Shown here: positions 7,896-15,023 of the stretch, piece by piece
Layout of the letters: each line of letters opens with the position of its first letter
Numbering within the stretch: position 1 is the stretch's first letter
Source of the DNA: Armatimonadota bacterium
Lineage (GTDB): Bacteria > Armatimonadota > Fimbriimonadia > Fimbriimonadales > Fimbriimonadaceae
Assembly: GCA_018268375.1 (NCBI GenBank)
Contig: JAFDWS010000002.1
Coordinates: 1,178,001-1,242,000, forward strand
Direction: 5' to 3'
Length of the DNA: 64,000 nucleotides
The notes under the pieces: generated by a model
Told to the model about the DNA's origin: nothing
What the model saw: the letters and a program-made list of their open reading frames with translations, nothing else
Databases searched by the model: none
Program-made: the position numbers and the translations under genes

Positions 7896-8707
7896 TCGTG
7901 CACTGCCCAGCAAAAATCAATACCTTCCTCAGCGTGGGGCCGCCGGACGGCAGTGGCTATCACGCGATCCGAACTGTCATGCAAGCAGTCAGTCTGCAGG
8001 ACAAACTGATCATTCAAAGGGCGAGCCGGGACTCCTTTCACTGCACCTCGCCCGAGGTTCCGGCAGACAACACGGTGACGAAAGCCTGGCGTTTGGCGCG
8101 CGAATATGTGGGCCTGCCCAATCTCGAGGTGACCCTCGAAAAGCACATTCCGATCAAGAGCGGACTGGGCGGGGGCAGTTCGGACGCGGCCGGGCTCCTT
8201 CGGGCCCTTTCCGTCTTGACTGGAGGGATGTTCTCGCACCGAGAGGCAATAGAGGTGGCGACGGCCGTCGGGATGGATGTGCCTTTCTTCCTCGCTGGCG
8301 GTCATTGCAGAGCAGAAGGGCATGGCGAGCGCGTGAGCCCGATGCCGGACATCGAGCGGACCTGGCTCCTGATCGCAATGCCACTGGCCGAGGTTTCAAG
8401 CGCCGGGGCCTATGCACAGTTGGACGGTCGGTCGGCGGCCAGCCTCAAAGAGTTTCCTGACTCCGTCTGGAGCACCGACAACGACTTTGCGTCTATCGCA
8501 CCCGAAGCCTCGCGGCGAGCGATCGAGGACATGCGTCGCTGTGGAGCGGATTGCGCTGGGTTGACCGGCTCAGGTGCCGCGGTCTTCGGCGTTTTTGAGG
8601 GCCAGACTTCCGCAAGAAAGGGCCAAATCGCTTGGAAACACACCTCAAGCGCGCCCACTTGGCTGTGCCACACCCTGAGCCGGGAGGAAAGCCTGTGGAT
8701 GTCGTAG
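7892..8707 (+). CDS. ispE: 4-diphosphocytidyl-2-C-methylerythritol kinase
   Basis: A 271-residue GHMP kinase. It begins VHCPAKINTFLSV (substrate-binding PAKIN motif) and carries the phosphate-binding loop GLGGGSSDAAGLLRAL near residue 92 and a third GHMP motif GLTGSGAAVFG near residue 220. It phosphorylates CDP-ME in the MEP isoprenoid pathway in the cytoplasm, indicating that this organism makes isoprenoids by the non-mevalonate route. The GTG start at 7892 overlaps the preceding stop codon and is preceded by GGGAGGAGG. The 3' end overlaps the next gene's start by 13 bases. Confidence 0.93.
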   Translation: MIVHCPAKINTFLSVGPPDGSGYHAIRTVMQAVSLQDKLIIQRASRDSFHCTSPEVPADNTVTKAWRLAREYVGLPNLEVTLEKHIPIKSGLGGGSSDAAGLLRALSVLTGGMFSHREAIEVATAVGMDVPFFLAGGHCRAEGHGERVSPMPDIERTWLLIAMPLAEVSSAGAYAQLDGRSAASLKEFPDSVWSTDNDFASIAPEASRRAIEDMRRCGADCAGLTGSGAAVFGVFEGQTSARKGQIAWKHTSSAPTWLCHTLSREESLWMS

Positions 8708-9426
8708 TTTTGGCGGGGGGCCGGTGCGAGCCGGAACTGGCGGAGAAGACCGGGGTCGAGCTGCGGGCAGACCTCCCATACCATGGCCAAACGATCGTCG
8801 AGCGCGTACTTGAGGCGGTCCGCGGGTTCGGCCATCCCGTCCTGGTTGGCGGCCGGCCCGGTTCCACGTTCCGCCAAGTGCCCGCAGGGGAGTCGTTTGT
8901 CAAGAGCCTTTCTAACGGCATTGCCGCGGTCCAGACCGAGACGTTCCTCCTAGTGACAGGCGATCTTCCCTGCCTGGAGGCGGCTCACGTCCAATCCTTT
9001 CTGGACTCTTGTGACTCTCAGGTGGCCCTGAACTACCCGATCATTCCCGCCTCAGCATGCGAGAGGGAGTTCCCCGGCATGAAGAGAACGACTCTCAGAT
9101 TGAGGGAGGGCGAATTCACGGGCGGCAACATCGCCCTCATGCGGACCGTCCTCATGCATCGGGCCATGCCCATATTGGAAAGGGCTTACGCCTTCAGGAA
9201 GAGCCCGATCAAGCTTGCCTCGATGCTGGGAGTCGGGACTCTGGCGAAGGTCGCCCTTGCCAGAGTCGCACCAAAGACGCTCTCCGTGGCCTCGCTCGAG
9301 GGCACGCTCGGGCGATTTTTGGAAGTGCCGGTGAAGGCGATCGTCACCGAAGCAGCCGCGATTGGGGCCGACATTGACACTTACGCCCAGTACAAATCCT
9401 TGATCGACCTAAAGAAACCAGGCTGA
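8695..9426 (+). CDS. MobA-like nucleotidyltransferase
   Basis: A 243-residue protein from the GTG at 8695, which follows GGGAGGA by about 6 bases and gives the N-terminus MDVVVLAGGRCEPEL. LAGG plus the later LLVTGDLPCL (metal-binding D) are the NTP-transferase fold motifs of MobA/IspD/GlmU relatives. The segment after LAGG lacks the usual GxGxR signature and instead reads EKTGVELRADLPYHGQTIVERVLEAV. The nucleotide and sugar or alcohol substrates are unknown. It overlaps ispE by 13 bases, a neighbourhood also common in other phyla, so a link to isoprenoid or cell-envelope precursor synthesis is possible but unproven. It is not a convincing IspD. Confidence 0.75.
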   Translation: MDVVVLAGGRCEPELAEKTGVELRADLPYHGQTIVERVLEAVRGFGHPVLVGGRPGSTFRQVPAGESFVKSLSNGIAAVQTETFLLVTGDLPCLEAAHVQSFLDSCDSQVALNYPIIPASACEREFPGMKRTTLRLREGEFTGGNIALMRTVLMHRAMPILERAYAFRKSPIKLASMLGVGTLAKVALARVAPKTLSVASLEGTLGRFLEVPVKAIVTEAAAIGADIDTYAQYKSLIDLKKPG

Positions 9427-9444
9427 AACGCCATTGTCAATAAG

Positions 9445-9693
9445 GTGCACTTGTTCCTAGCACCTTCCGAGGGCGCCGACCCGCAAGCGATCCAGACCTT
9501 CCTCCTGGGTCAGTTCGGTGTCGTCGATGCGTCGGTGTGGGTCAGGAACGGCCAGCTTTTGGCGTCCGTGACGGTGGCGGAGGAATCAAGGTGCGGCGAA
9601 GCCGACCTGCTTGTCGCCTGCCGGAAGGCGCTAGGCCCCGAGAACACGCCGCAGATGATCCTCATGCAACGCGCCCTTCGAAGGGCAGCCTAG
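9445..9693 (+). CDS. Small hypothetical protein
   Basis: An 82-residue frame starting at the GTG at 9445 (weak upstream AATAAGG), 18 bases after the nucleotidyltransferase. The sequence suggests an alternating alpha/beta fold (QTFLLGQFGVVDASVWVRNGQLLASVTVAEE) with a C-terminal basic helix, reminiscent of the small C-terminal domain of adenylating enzymes, but I recognise no family. It ends two bases before the convergent zinc-ribbon gene. Its reality is supported by its tight fit between neighbours and reasonable composition. Confidence 0.55.
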   Translation: MHLFLAPSEGADPQAIQTFLLGQFGVVDASVWVRNGQLLASVTVAEESRCGEADLLVACRKALGPENTPQMILMQRALRRAA

Positions 9694-9695
9694 GA

Positions 9696-9902
9696 TCACT
9701 CTTCGGAATCGTCGTCTTCCGCGAAATCGGCTTCCATTTTCGCCATCTCTTCAGTGGCGGGATCTTTCACCGGCTCAAGCGTCACTTGAGTGATGGCCTT
9801 CACCGTCCGGTTGGGACAGTTGTTGCACACGAACGTCACCGCCGTCTGCTCCAGCCATTGCGGCACTTTGTCCAAGGTCTTTCCGCACGCGCACATCACC
9901 AT
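9696..9902 (-). CDS. Small zinc-ribbon protein
   Basis: A 68-residue protein starting MVMCACGKTLDKVP with CxC near the N-terminus and CNNC at about residues 26-29, four Cys spaced for a single zinc ribbon, then an acidic C-terminal tail (EADFAEDDDSEE). The role is unknown; such proteins often bind nucleic acid or a larger partner. Its start lies well inside the 3' part of the upstream membrane-protein frame, so the two overlap in different frames by about 128 bases, an uncommon arrangement. Confidence 0.65.
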   Translation of the reverse strand: MVMCACGKTLDKVPQWLEQTAVTFVCNNCPNRTVKAITQVTLEPVKDPATEEMAKMEADFAEDDDSEE

Positions 9903-10149
9903 TGTCGTTGTCCTGGGCTTCTTCGTAGTGCTGGACGGCCTGCTGATGGCTGATATAGCCGTGAACTAGCATGACCACCGCGCCTGTGAGATAAATCAGC
10001 ACGAGACCGCCCTCGCGGACCTGCCCTGGGTCGCGAATCACAGACTCACCAGACACCAAACCCCACACCGCAAGGAGGAACAGGGCTCCGGCAAACCAGA
10101 AGAAAGTGTTCTTCCACCACGCCGGCTTTGCGGGAGTCTTGTGAGCCAC
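9775..10149 (-). CDS. Small two-helix membrane protein
   Basis: A 124-residue frame. Two clear transmembrane segments appear near the N-terminus (TFFWFAGALFLLAVWGLVSG and GLVLIYLTGAVVMLVHGYI), followed by HQQAVQHYEEAQDND. The last third overlaps the zinc-ribbon gene in another frame and looks compositionally like a shadow, so the native protein may depend on a frameshift or simply be extended through the overlap. The GTG at 10149 is chosen because it gives a short basic N-terminus (MAHKTPAKPAWWK); a TTG at 10176 overlapping the preceding stop is equally possible. Function unknown. Confidence 0.55.
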   Translation of the reverse strand: MAHKTPAKPAWWKNTFFWFAGALFLLAVWGLVSGESVIRDPGQVREGGLVLIYLTGAVVMLVHGYISHQQAVQHYEEAQDNDNGDVRVRKDLGQSAAMAGADGGDVRVQQLSQPDGEGHHSSDA

Positions 10150-10172
10150 TTCCAGGCAAGATACCCCGAGGC

Positions 10173-10355
10173 TCAAACGACGATGTCGATGACTCGGCCC
10201 TTCGGCTCTAGCTGGCGTGTCAGTTCAGAGGCTTCTTGCTTTTGGTTCTCAAGCGCCCGTTTGAGCAACGCCACCTGGACAGCCTCTTTCAATTGCGAAG
10301 AGGGCTGAACCGTCTCGGCGACGATCCTCGAAGCTGTACCGGGCTCCACACGCAT
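10173..10355 (-). CDS. YjfB-like putative motility protein
   Basis: A 60-residue helical protein. The core QLKEAVQVALLKRALENQ and the end GRVIDIVV match the small YjfB family (named putative motility protein; true role unknown). Family members are typically about 60 residues with a C-terminal G-x-x-IDI. The ATG at 10355 is preceded by GGAAAGAG; longer starts at 10367 and 10388 exist but lack a ribosome site. It lies directly upstream of the two-helix membrane protein gene. The 103-base gap to the divergent receiver-like gene shows nothing else recognisable. Confidence 0.65.
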   Translation of the reverse strand: MRVEPGTASRIVAETVQPSSQLKEAVQVALLKRALENQKQEASELTRQLEPKGRVIDIVV

Positions 10356-10458
10356 GGCTCTTTCCATTCTCGGCACGATTCTGTGCAAAGGAGAGCCACC
10401 ATTTCGGAACTGGCTGCGTTACAATCCTCTTCTGAACCGTATTAAGCTTAAGGACAGC

Positions 10459-10824
10459 ATGAAGTTTGTTCTGGTGACCAGAGACTCGAAGGTGGTCGAG
10501 GCGACCGAAGGCGCCTTTCAACCCGACGACGAACTCATGGTTTTCGAAGACTGGGGCGAGGCGCTCGACAGTGCAGGCGATGCGGATCTGATGTTCGTCG
10601 ATCTCATCGCCACGTTAGACACGCCCCACAAGGTAGCTGGATACGAAAGGTTCGCTCACGCCAAGATGGCCCATCCGAACTCAAGCGCGGTGCCCCTGGT
10701 CTTGATCTCGCCACCGGAGGACTACGAAATGGACTTCATCGTCGGCTGGCCGAACTTTGTTTTCGCCAACCTGCGGCATCCGTTGAGCTACAAGCTCTTT
10801 CGCCGCGCAACGACTTGGGTCTGA
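10459..10824 (+). CDS. Receiver-like domain protein (degenerate)
   Basis: A 121-residue single-domain protein with the alternating hydrophobic pattern of a CheY-like fold: MKFVLVTRDSKVVEA (beta1-alpha1), DADLMFVDLIA (beta3, with an Asp where a phosphoacceptor might lie), AVPLVLIS (beta4), NFVFANLRHPLSYKLF (beta5-alpha5). The usual acidic pair after beta1 and the invariant Lys of active receivers are not obvious, so it may be a pseudo-receiver. The ATG at 10459 is chosen over an in-frame upstream start because AAGGAC precedes it and the upstream extension overlaps the divergent gene. It ends one base before xerC, which converges on it. Confidence 0.6.
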   Translation: MKFVLVTRDSKVVEATEGAFQPDDELMVFEDWGEALDSAGDADLMFVDLIATLDTPHKVAGYERFAHAKMAHPNSSAVPLVLISPPEDYEMDFIVGWPNFVFANLRHPLSYKLFRRATTWV

Positions 10825-10825
10825 G

Positions 10826-11698
10826 TCAAGCCCGCCCCTTAGGGTGCGCCTTGCCGACCGCCTCTCTCAGCCTTTCAATACTCACGTGCGTGTAGATCTG
10901 GGTCGTCGCCAGGTTCTCATGGCCAAGCAGCTGTTGGACGGTCTTCAGGTCCGCGCCCCCGTCCAAGAGGTGGGTCGCGAAGCTGTGCCGCAAGGTGTGG
11001 GGAGAGACGCTCGGAGGCAGTCCGACCCGTAGCGCCCACCTCTTGATCACGTTCTGGAGCGTCCTCGTCGATAGTCTTAAGCCCTTGTCGTTCGTAAAAA
11101 GGGGGTCGCCAGACTTGGGAGGAGTCCGCTCTTGCCTGACGTACTCGAGGACCGCCGTCCGGCAAGCTCCGCCAAAGAGCGAAATCCGCTCCTTGTTGCC
11201 CTTTCCCATCACTTTGACCGTCTGCTCCTCTAAGTCGACGTCGATCATATCGAGTCCGACCAGCTCGCTTGCTCGCAGGCCGGCCGAATAGGCCAACTCC
11301 AACAGAGCCCGGTCACGCAAAGGTGTTCTCGACTCGGGCGCCTGGTCAAGAAGCTCCTCCGCCTGGTGCTGACTGAGGGTCTTTGGCAAGGGCCGCCTCC
11401 GAAACGGAGCCTCAAGGGCCTCGGTGGGATCACCCTCCAACCGCCCGATCGTCCGCAAATAGCGGGCGAACGACCGCAACGAACTCAGCTTTCTCGCTCG
11501 CGTCACCGGCGTCTTGCCATAAGTGCGCAAATAACGGGCGAGGATGTCCGGACTCAAATTGAAGTCGCCAGCGGTGACGACCGAGAGCTGGGCGAGGTCC
11601 GCCCCATAGCTCCGCACGGTGTGGGGCGACCGCGTCGCTTGGAGGTGATCCAAAAAGCCTTGGATCAAGGTGTCAAGGTCGTTCTGCGCCACGCTCAA
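10826..11698 (-). CDS. xerC: Tyrosine recombinase XerC/XerD type
   Basis: A 290-residue protein with an N-terminal SAM-like core-binding domain (SPHTVRSYGADLAQL) and a complete catalytic domain: Arg in SAGLRASEL, Lys in GKGNKER, HTLRHSFATHLL (His-x-x-Arg), LGH, and the nucleophile Tyr in TQIYTHV. Size and motifs fit chromosome-dimer recombinases rather than a phage integrase. XerC and XerD cannot be told apart here. It lies 21 bases downstream of fabF on the same strand. The start is TTG at 11698 or GTG at 11692; neither has a good ribosome site. Confidence 0.88.
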   Translation of the reverse strand: MSVAQNDLDTLIQGFLDHLQATRSPHTVRSYGADLAQLSVVTAGDFNLSPDILARYLRTYGKTPVTRARKLSSLRSFARYLRTIGRLEGDPTEALEAPFRRRPLPKTLSQHQAEELLDQAPESRTPLRDRALLELAYSAGLRASELVGLDMIDVDLEEQTVKVMGKGNKERISLFGGACRTAVLEYVRQERTPPKSGDPLFTNDKGLRLSTRTLQNVIKRWALRVGLPPSVSPHTLRHSFATHLLDGGADLKTVQQLLGHENLATTQIYTHVSIERLREAVGKAHPKGRA

Positions 11699-11719
11699 GG
11701 GTTCTGACGATCCAAAAGC

Positions 11720-12970
11720 CTAGGGCGTCCCGCGCATGATCAGCGTGACGTTGTGGCCGCCAAACCCAAAGCTGTTCGACATCGCATATCCGATTGATGC
11801 CGGCCGCGCCTGGTTGGGAACGTAGTCCAGGTCGCATTCGGGGTCAGGGGTCTTCAAATTGATCGTCGGCGGCAAAACCCCGTCTCTGATCGCGAGCATG
11901 CAGATGAGAGCCTCGATCGCACCCGCCGCGCCGAGCGTGTGCCCGATCATCGACTTTGTACTGCTCACCGGCACTTTGTACGCGGCCTCACCGAGCGCAC
12001 GCTTGATCGCATGGGTCTCCGTCTTGTCGTTCAGCTGAGTGCTCGTGCCGTGGGCGTTGATGTAGCCCAGTTGGGCGGGCTCGATTTCAGCCCGCATGAG
12101 AGCCATCTTCATCGAGCGCACCGCGCCGTCGCCGTCCGGGTCTGGCGCCGTCACGTGGTAAGCGTCGCCCGACATGCCGTAACCCACAATCTCGCCCAAG
12201 ATGTTCGCCCCGCGCTTGGTCGCGTGGTCGTAGTCCTCCATGACGAAGACTGCCGCGCCCTCCGCGATGACAAACCCGTCGCGCTGGGCGTCGAAGGGCC
12301 GGCTCGCGCTGTCCGGATCCTCGTTCGTCGTCATCGCGCGAGCAGCACAGAACCCTGCCATCCCGATCTCGTTGATCGGTGCCTCGGTTCCGCCGCAAAC
12401 CATCGCCGTCGCATCGCCGCGCTTAATGATGTGGTAGGCCGTGCCGATCGCGTCCGCACCGGTCGAACAGGCTGAGACCACGCACGTGTTCGGACCTTTC
12501 AGCCCGTGCAGGATGCTCACATAGCCGCTCGCCATGTCCGGGATCATGTACGGCACGAGAAACGGCGAGACGCGGCTCGGGCCGCCGTCATAAAGCTTCT
12601 TCGTCTGCTCTCCCAGAAAGGTGAGGCCGCCAATCCCCGAGCCGATCAGAACGCCTGTGTCCAGCCTGAGTTCGTCCTCAGCGGGGAACTTCGAGCCGTC
12701 GAGCGCCATCTGGGCGGCGGCGGCGGCAAAGGCGAGGAAGCGGTCAATACGCCGCGCCTCCTTCTTGTCGAGCCAATCCTCCGGGTCGAAGCCACGGACT
12801 TCACCGGCCACCTTCGTCGGGTAGTCGGTGACGTCCATCAAGCTGATGCGCCCGATGCCGTTCTTGCCGGCCTTGATGCCGGACCAGAACGCCTCGACCC
12901 CAATACCAAGGGGTGTGACAGCGCCGACGCCGGTGACGACAACCCTGCCGGACGGCTTGGGGTTAGGCAT
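11720..12970 (-). CDS. fabF: Beta-ketoacyl-ACP synthase II
   Basis: A 416-residue condensing enzyme of normal length. It starts with VVVTGVGAVTPLGIGVEAFW, has the active-site Cys in VVSACSTGADAIG, His in NAHGTSTQLNDKTE and His in KSMIGHTLGAAGAIE, and ends with NSFGFGGHNVTLIMR. It elongates acyl-ACP in fatty acid synthesis. It follows acpP by three bases in the same operon (acpP-fabF), the classic arrangement, with the promoter upstream of acpP. Confidence 0.97.
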   Translation of the reverse strand: MPNPKPSGRVVVTGVGAVTPLGIGVEAFWSGIKAGKNGIGRISLMDVTDYPTKVAGEVRGFDPEDWLDKKEARRIDRFLAFAAAAAQMALDGSKFPAEDELRLDTGVLIGSGIGGLTFLGEQTKKLYDGGPSRVSPFLVPYMIPDMASGYVSILHGLKGPNTCVVSACSTGADAIGTAYHIIKRGDATAMVCGGTEAPINEIGMAGFCAARAMTTNEDPDSASRPFDAQRDGFVIAEGAAVFVMEDYDHATKRGANILGEIVGYGMSGDAYHVTAPDPDGDGAVRSMKMALMRAEIEPAQLGYINAHGTSTQLNDKTETHAIKRALGEAAYKVPVSSTKSMIGHTLGAAGAIEALICMLAIRDGVLPPTINLKTPDPECDLDYVPNQARPASIGYAMSNSFGFGGHNVTLIMRGTP

Positions 12971-12973
12971 GGA

Positions 12974-13213
12974 TCAGTTGTTCTTGCCTTCGATGTAGGT
13001 GACCGCGTCACCTACCGTTTTGAGGTTGGTCACATCGTCGTCCGGAATGTCGATCCCGAACTCTTCTTCGAACGCCATGACCAGCTCGACGACGTCCAGC
13101 GAGTCCGCACCGAGGTCGTCCGTGAAGGAGGCGGTCTCTGTGACTTCGTTCTCGCTCACCCCGAGCTCCTCGCAAGTGACCTTCTTGACTCTTTCCAAAA
13201 CCGTCGCTGACAT
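12974..13213 (-). CDS. acpP: Acyl carrier protein
   Basis: A 79-residue acidic helical-bundle protein of canonical length. It contains [12 protein letters not shown], whose Ser carries the phosphopantetheine arm, and the conserved FGIDIPDDD region. It shuttles acyl chains for FabF, encoded three bases downstream. The start is the ATG at 13213, preceded by AGGTG; a GTG at 13222 that would add three residues is less likely. Confidence 0.97.
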   Translation of the reverse strand: MSATVLERVKKVTCEELGVSENEVTETASFTDDLGADSLDVVELVMAFEEEFGIDIPDDDVTNLKTVGDAVTYIEGKNN

Positions 13214-13227
13214 GTGTTGCACCTAGT

Positions 13228-13284
13228 CGCCTGACAGCTTTGCCAGGCGTTCCGATGATATTACTATCCTCCCCGTCGGTGCAA
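13228..13284 (-). promoter_or_regulatory. acpP-fabF promoter and leader hairpin
   Basis: On the minus strand TTGCAC (13279-13284) and TATCAT (13255-13260) are separated by 18 bases and form a convincing promoter. The leader then holds the inverted repeat CGCCTG-N10-CAGGCG (13228-13249) just before the ribosome site, a possible regulatory hairpin or operator. Confidence 0.55.
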
Positions 13285-13313
13285 GGTGCCCGGTGGGGAA
13301 AGTGACTGGGCCC

Positions 13314-14858
13314 TCAGGGCCGCACGCGGTCGGAGTCGACCTTCAAGAGAACAAAGTCTTTGCCCGCGTCGACTTTCTCGGTGCCTTCGGGACTCGGTTG
13401 ACTGGGGTCGTTGGTCATCGCCAATATGTAGAGGTCGGTCGGTTGACGGCCAGATTTCTCGTAGGCTCGGTTCAAATTGGATTGCAACAATTCAACCTTG
13501 GGCAGCTCGACGCTCAGTTCCTCCCAAGTCTTCAGGACCACGGGGTTGTTGTTCTGGTAACGGTGGAACTCCTCGAACTCGGGCTTGAAGATCATCGGTT
13601 GCTGCCGGTTCTTGGCGAAGTTTTGAGCCACGAAGACGGGCCTTTCGAGAAGGATCCAGTCGGGGACGTGCCGCTGTTCTTGCCAAGTGATCGGAGAGTG
13701 CTTCTTGAGGTCGTAGGTGACCAACGTGCTTCTATCCGCTAGGTCGTCGAGGGCACCGACTGTCAATTCATCATGGGCTCCGAGCATGACAACCGCCGAA
13801 TTTGAACTGCCCATCCAATGGCGGCCCAAATAGAGACAAATAGAGGCCAGTCCGACCACGATTGTTGTTGTACACGCCATTGCGAACGTGCGCTGTCCAA
13901 GCCTTTGCGCGCCAGAACCGAGCCCTACGAACAGCACGACGGTGAAGGGAAGCGTCAATCGGTCGCACGCGAATGCAGTTCCCCCTAAGAAACTCGGCCC
14001 CAATATGGCAAGCACCAGGAGGGCGGCTGCGGAAAGAACTGCGCGCCGCTCGAATGTGAAGCATTCAGTGAAGCCGATTGCGGCTACAAGCACAAAGACG
14101 ACGTCCGATGGGCCCCTCAAGAGCCAGTCCAGCGTCTGAAGTTTGCCCCCCCACGAGTACGGAGTTTTGCCTATCAAGGAGAGTCCTGCGGCCATGACCA
14201 CACACCCAACGACAATTCCCGGAAGCAACCACTTCGCCGCGGAATTTGGCAAGTGCTTGGACATAAGGAAAACGCCAACGACCAGAACCGCGACCGCGAG
14301 GGCCATCAAGTGCGTCACCAGCAGCACCGCCCCTAGCAACCCTAAAACCGCCCAACGACGCGGTTTCGGCCACTCTTCCGACCAAAGCCACACCGCAACG
14401 GCCCAGAACGCGATCCCCAGCCCCAGCAGGTAGTTGGCGAAGCCCATGAGGAACCATTGGTCGTAGAGGGCGAGCACCGGCAGGAACGCGGCCCACGTGA
14501 CCTGCTTGTGCAGGGCTGCAGAAAATGCAAATCCACCCGTCAACAACCCGATCAGCACCAAACAGGCAGCCAACTTGGAGGCGAACAGGGGCGGGACGAA
14601 CTTCATCACCACCATCATCAGCAGGTCCATCCCTAGGTTCGGGATGGGCTGGAACCTCGTCTGATAGAACTCCGTGATGCCCTCGCCGTTCTGGGGCAGC
14701 GAAAGCAAGTACCAACGCGCGGAGTGGAGCGGCCAGTCCACCAGCGGCGGGTATTTGACCAGCCAAATGGGGAGACACACCAAAAGGCAGAGGCCGATAA
14801 GCACCGGGACGGCCACCTTCAGGGGGATTCCGCCCTGCCCCGTTTGCGCCTCGGTCAC
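13314..14858 (-). CDS. Polytopic membrane protein, unknown
   Basis: A 514-residue protein with about nine to ten predicted transmembrane helices in the first 380 residues, then a soluble C-terminal domain of about 130 residues. The first extracytoplasmic loop (KYPPLVDWPLHSARW) resembles the loops of GT-C-type polyprenol-linked sugar transferases and related mannosyltransferase-like proteins, but I cannot place an Asp pair with certainty. It is divergent from the YfhO-like gene, another large envelope protein. The start is the GTG at 14858, six bases after a TAGAAT hexamer and without a ribosome site. Confidence 0.75.
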   Translation of the reverse strand: MTEAQTGQGGIPLKVAVPVLIGLCLLVCLPIWLVKYPPLVDWPLHSARWYLLSLPQNGEGITEFYQTRFQPIPNLGMDLLMMVVMKFVPPLFASKLAACLVLIGLLTGGFAFSAALHKQVTWAAFLPVLALYDQWFLMGFANYLLGLGIAFWAVAVWLWSEEWPKPRRWAVLGLLGAVLLVTHLMALAVAVLVVGVFLMSKHLPNSAAKWLLPGIVVGCVVMAAGLSLIGKTPYSWGGKLQTLDWLLRGPSDVVFVLVAAIGFTECFTFERRAVLSAAALLVLAILGPSFLGGTAFACDRLTLPFTVVLFVGLGSGAQRLGQRTFAMACTTTIVVGLASICLYLGRHWMGSSNSAVVMLGAHDELTVGALDDLADRSTLVTYDLKKHSPITWQEQRHVPDWILLERPVFVAQNFAKNRQQPMIFKPEFEEFHRYQNNNPVVLKTWEELSVELPKVELLQSNLNRAYEKSGRQPTDLYILAMTNDPSQPSPEGTEKVDAGKDFVLLKVDSDRVRP

Positions 14859-14864
14859 CAGCGC

Positions 14865-14870
14865 ATTCTA
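14865..14870 (-). promoter_or_regulatory. Putative -10 box, leaderless
   Basis: TAGAAT on the minus strand ends six bases before the GTG start at 14858. The remainder of the 165-base divergent gap to the YfhO-like gene holds no recognisable feature. Confidence 0.45.
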
Positions 14871-15023
14871 TCCCGCGACTTGGAATCGCGGGGGCGTTTT
14901 TTGGCGCAATTTGAACTTGCATTCCCATTCCATTCCAACTAAGGGGGCAGGAGAGGCAGGGAGCTGCGCATCCTCGTCTTTAGGCGGCGGCGGAGGGAGA
15001 TCGTCAACCAGGGGGGCTGAGGC

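Noticed and set aside
10826..11698. Tyrosine recombinase as integrase of a mobile element
   Set aside because: It sits in the acpP-fabF unit, has XerC/D size and motifs, and no attachment repeats or phage genes accompany it. It is also far from the tRNA-linked patch.
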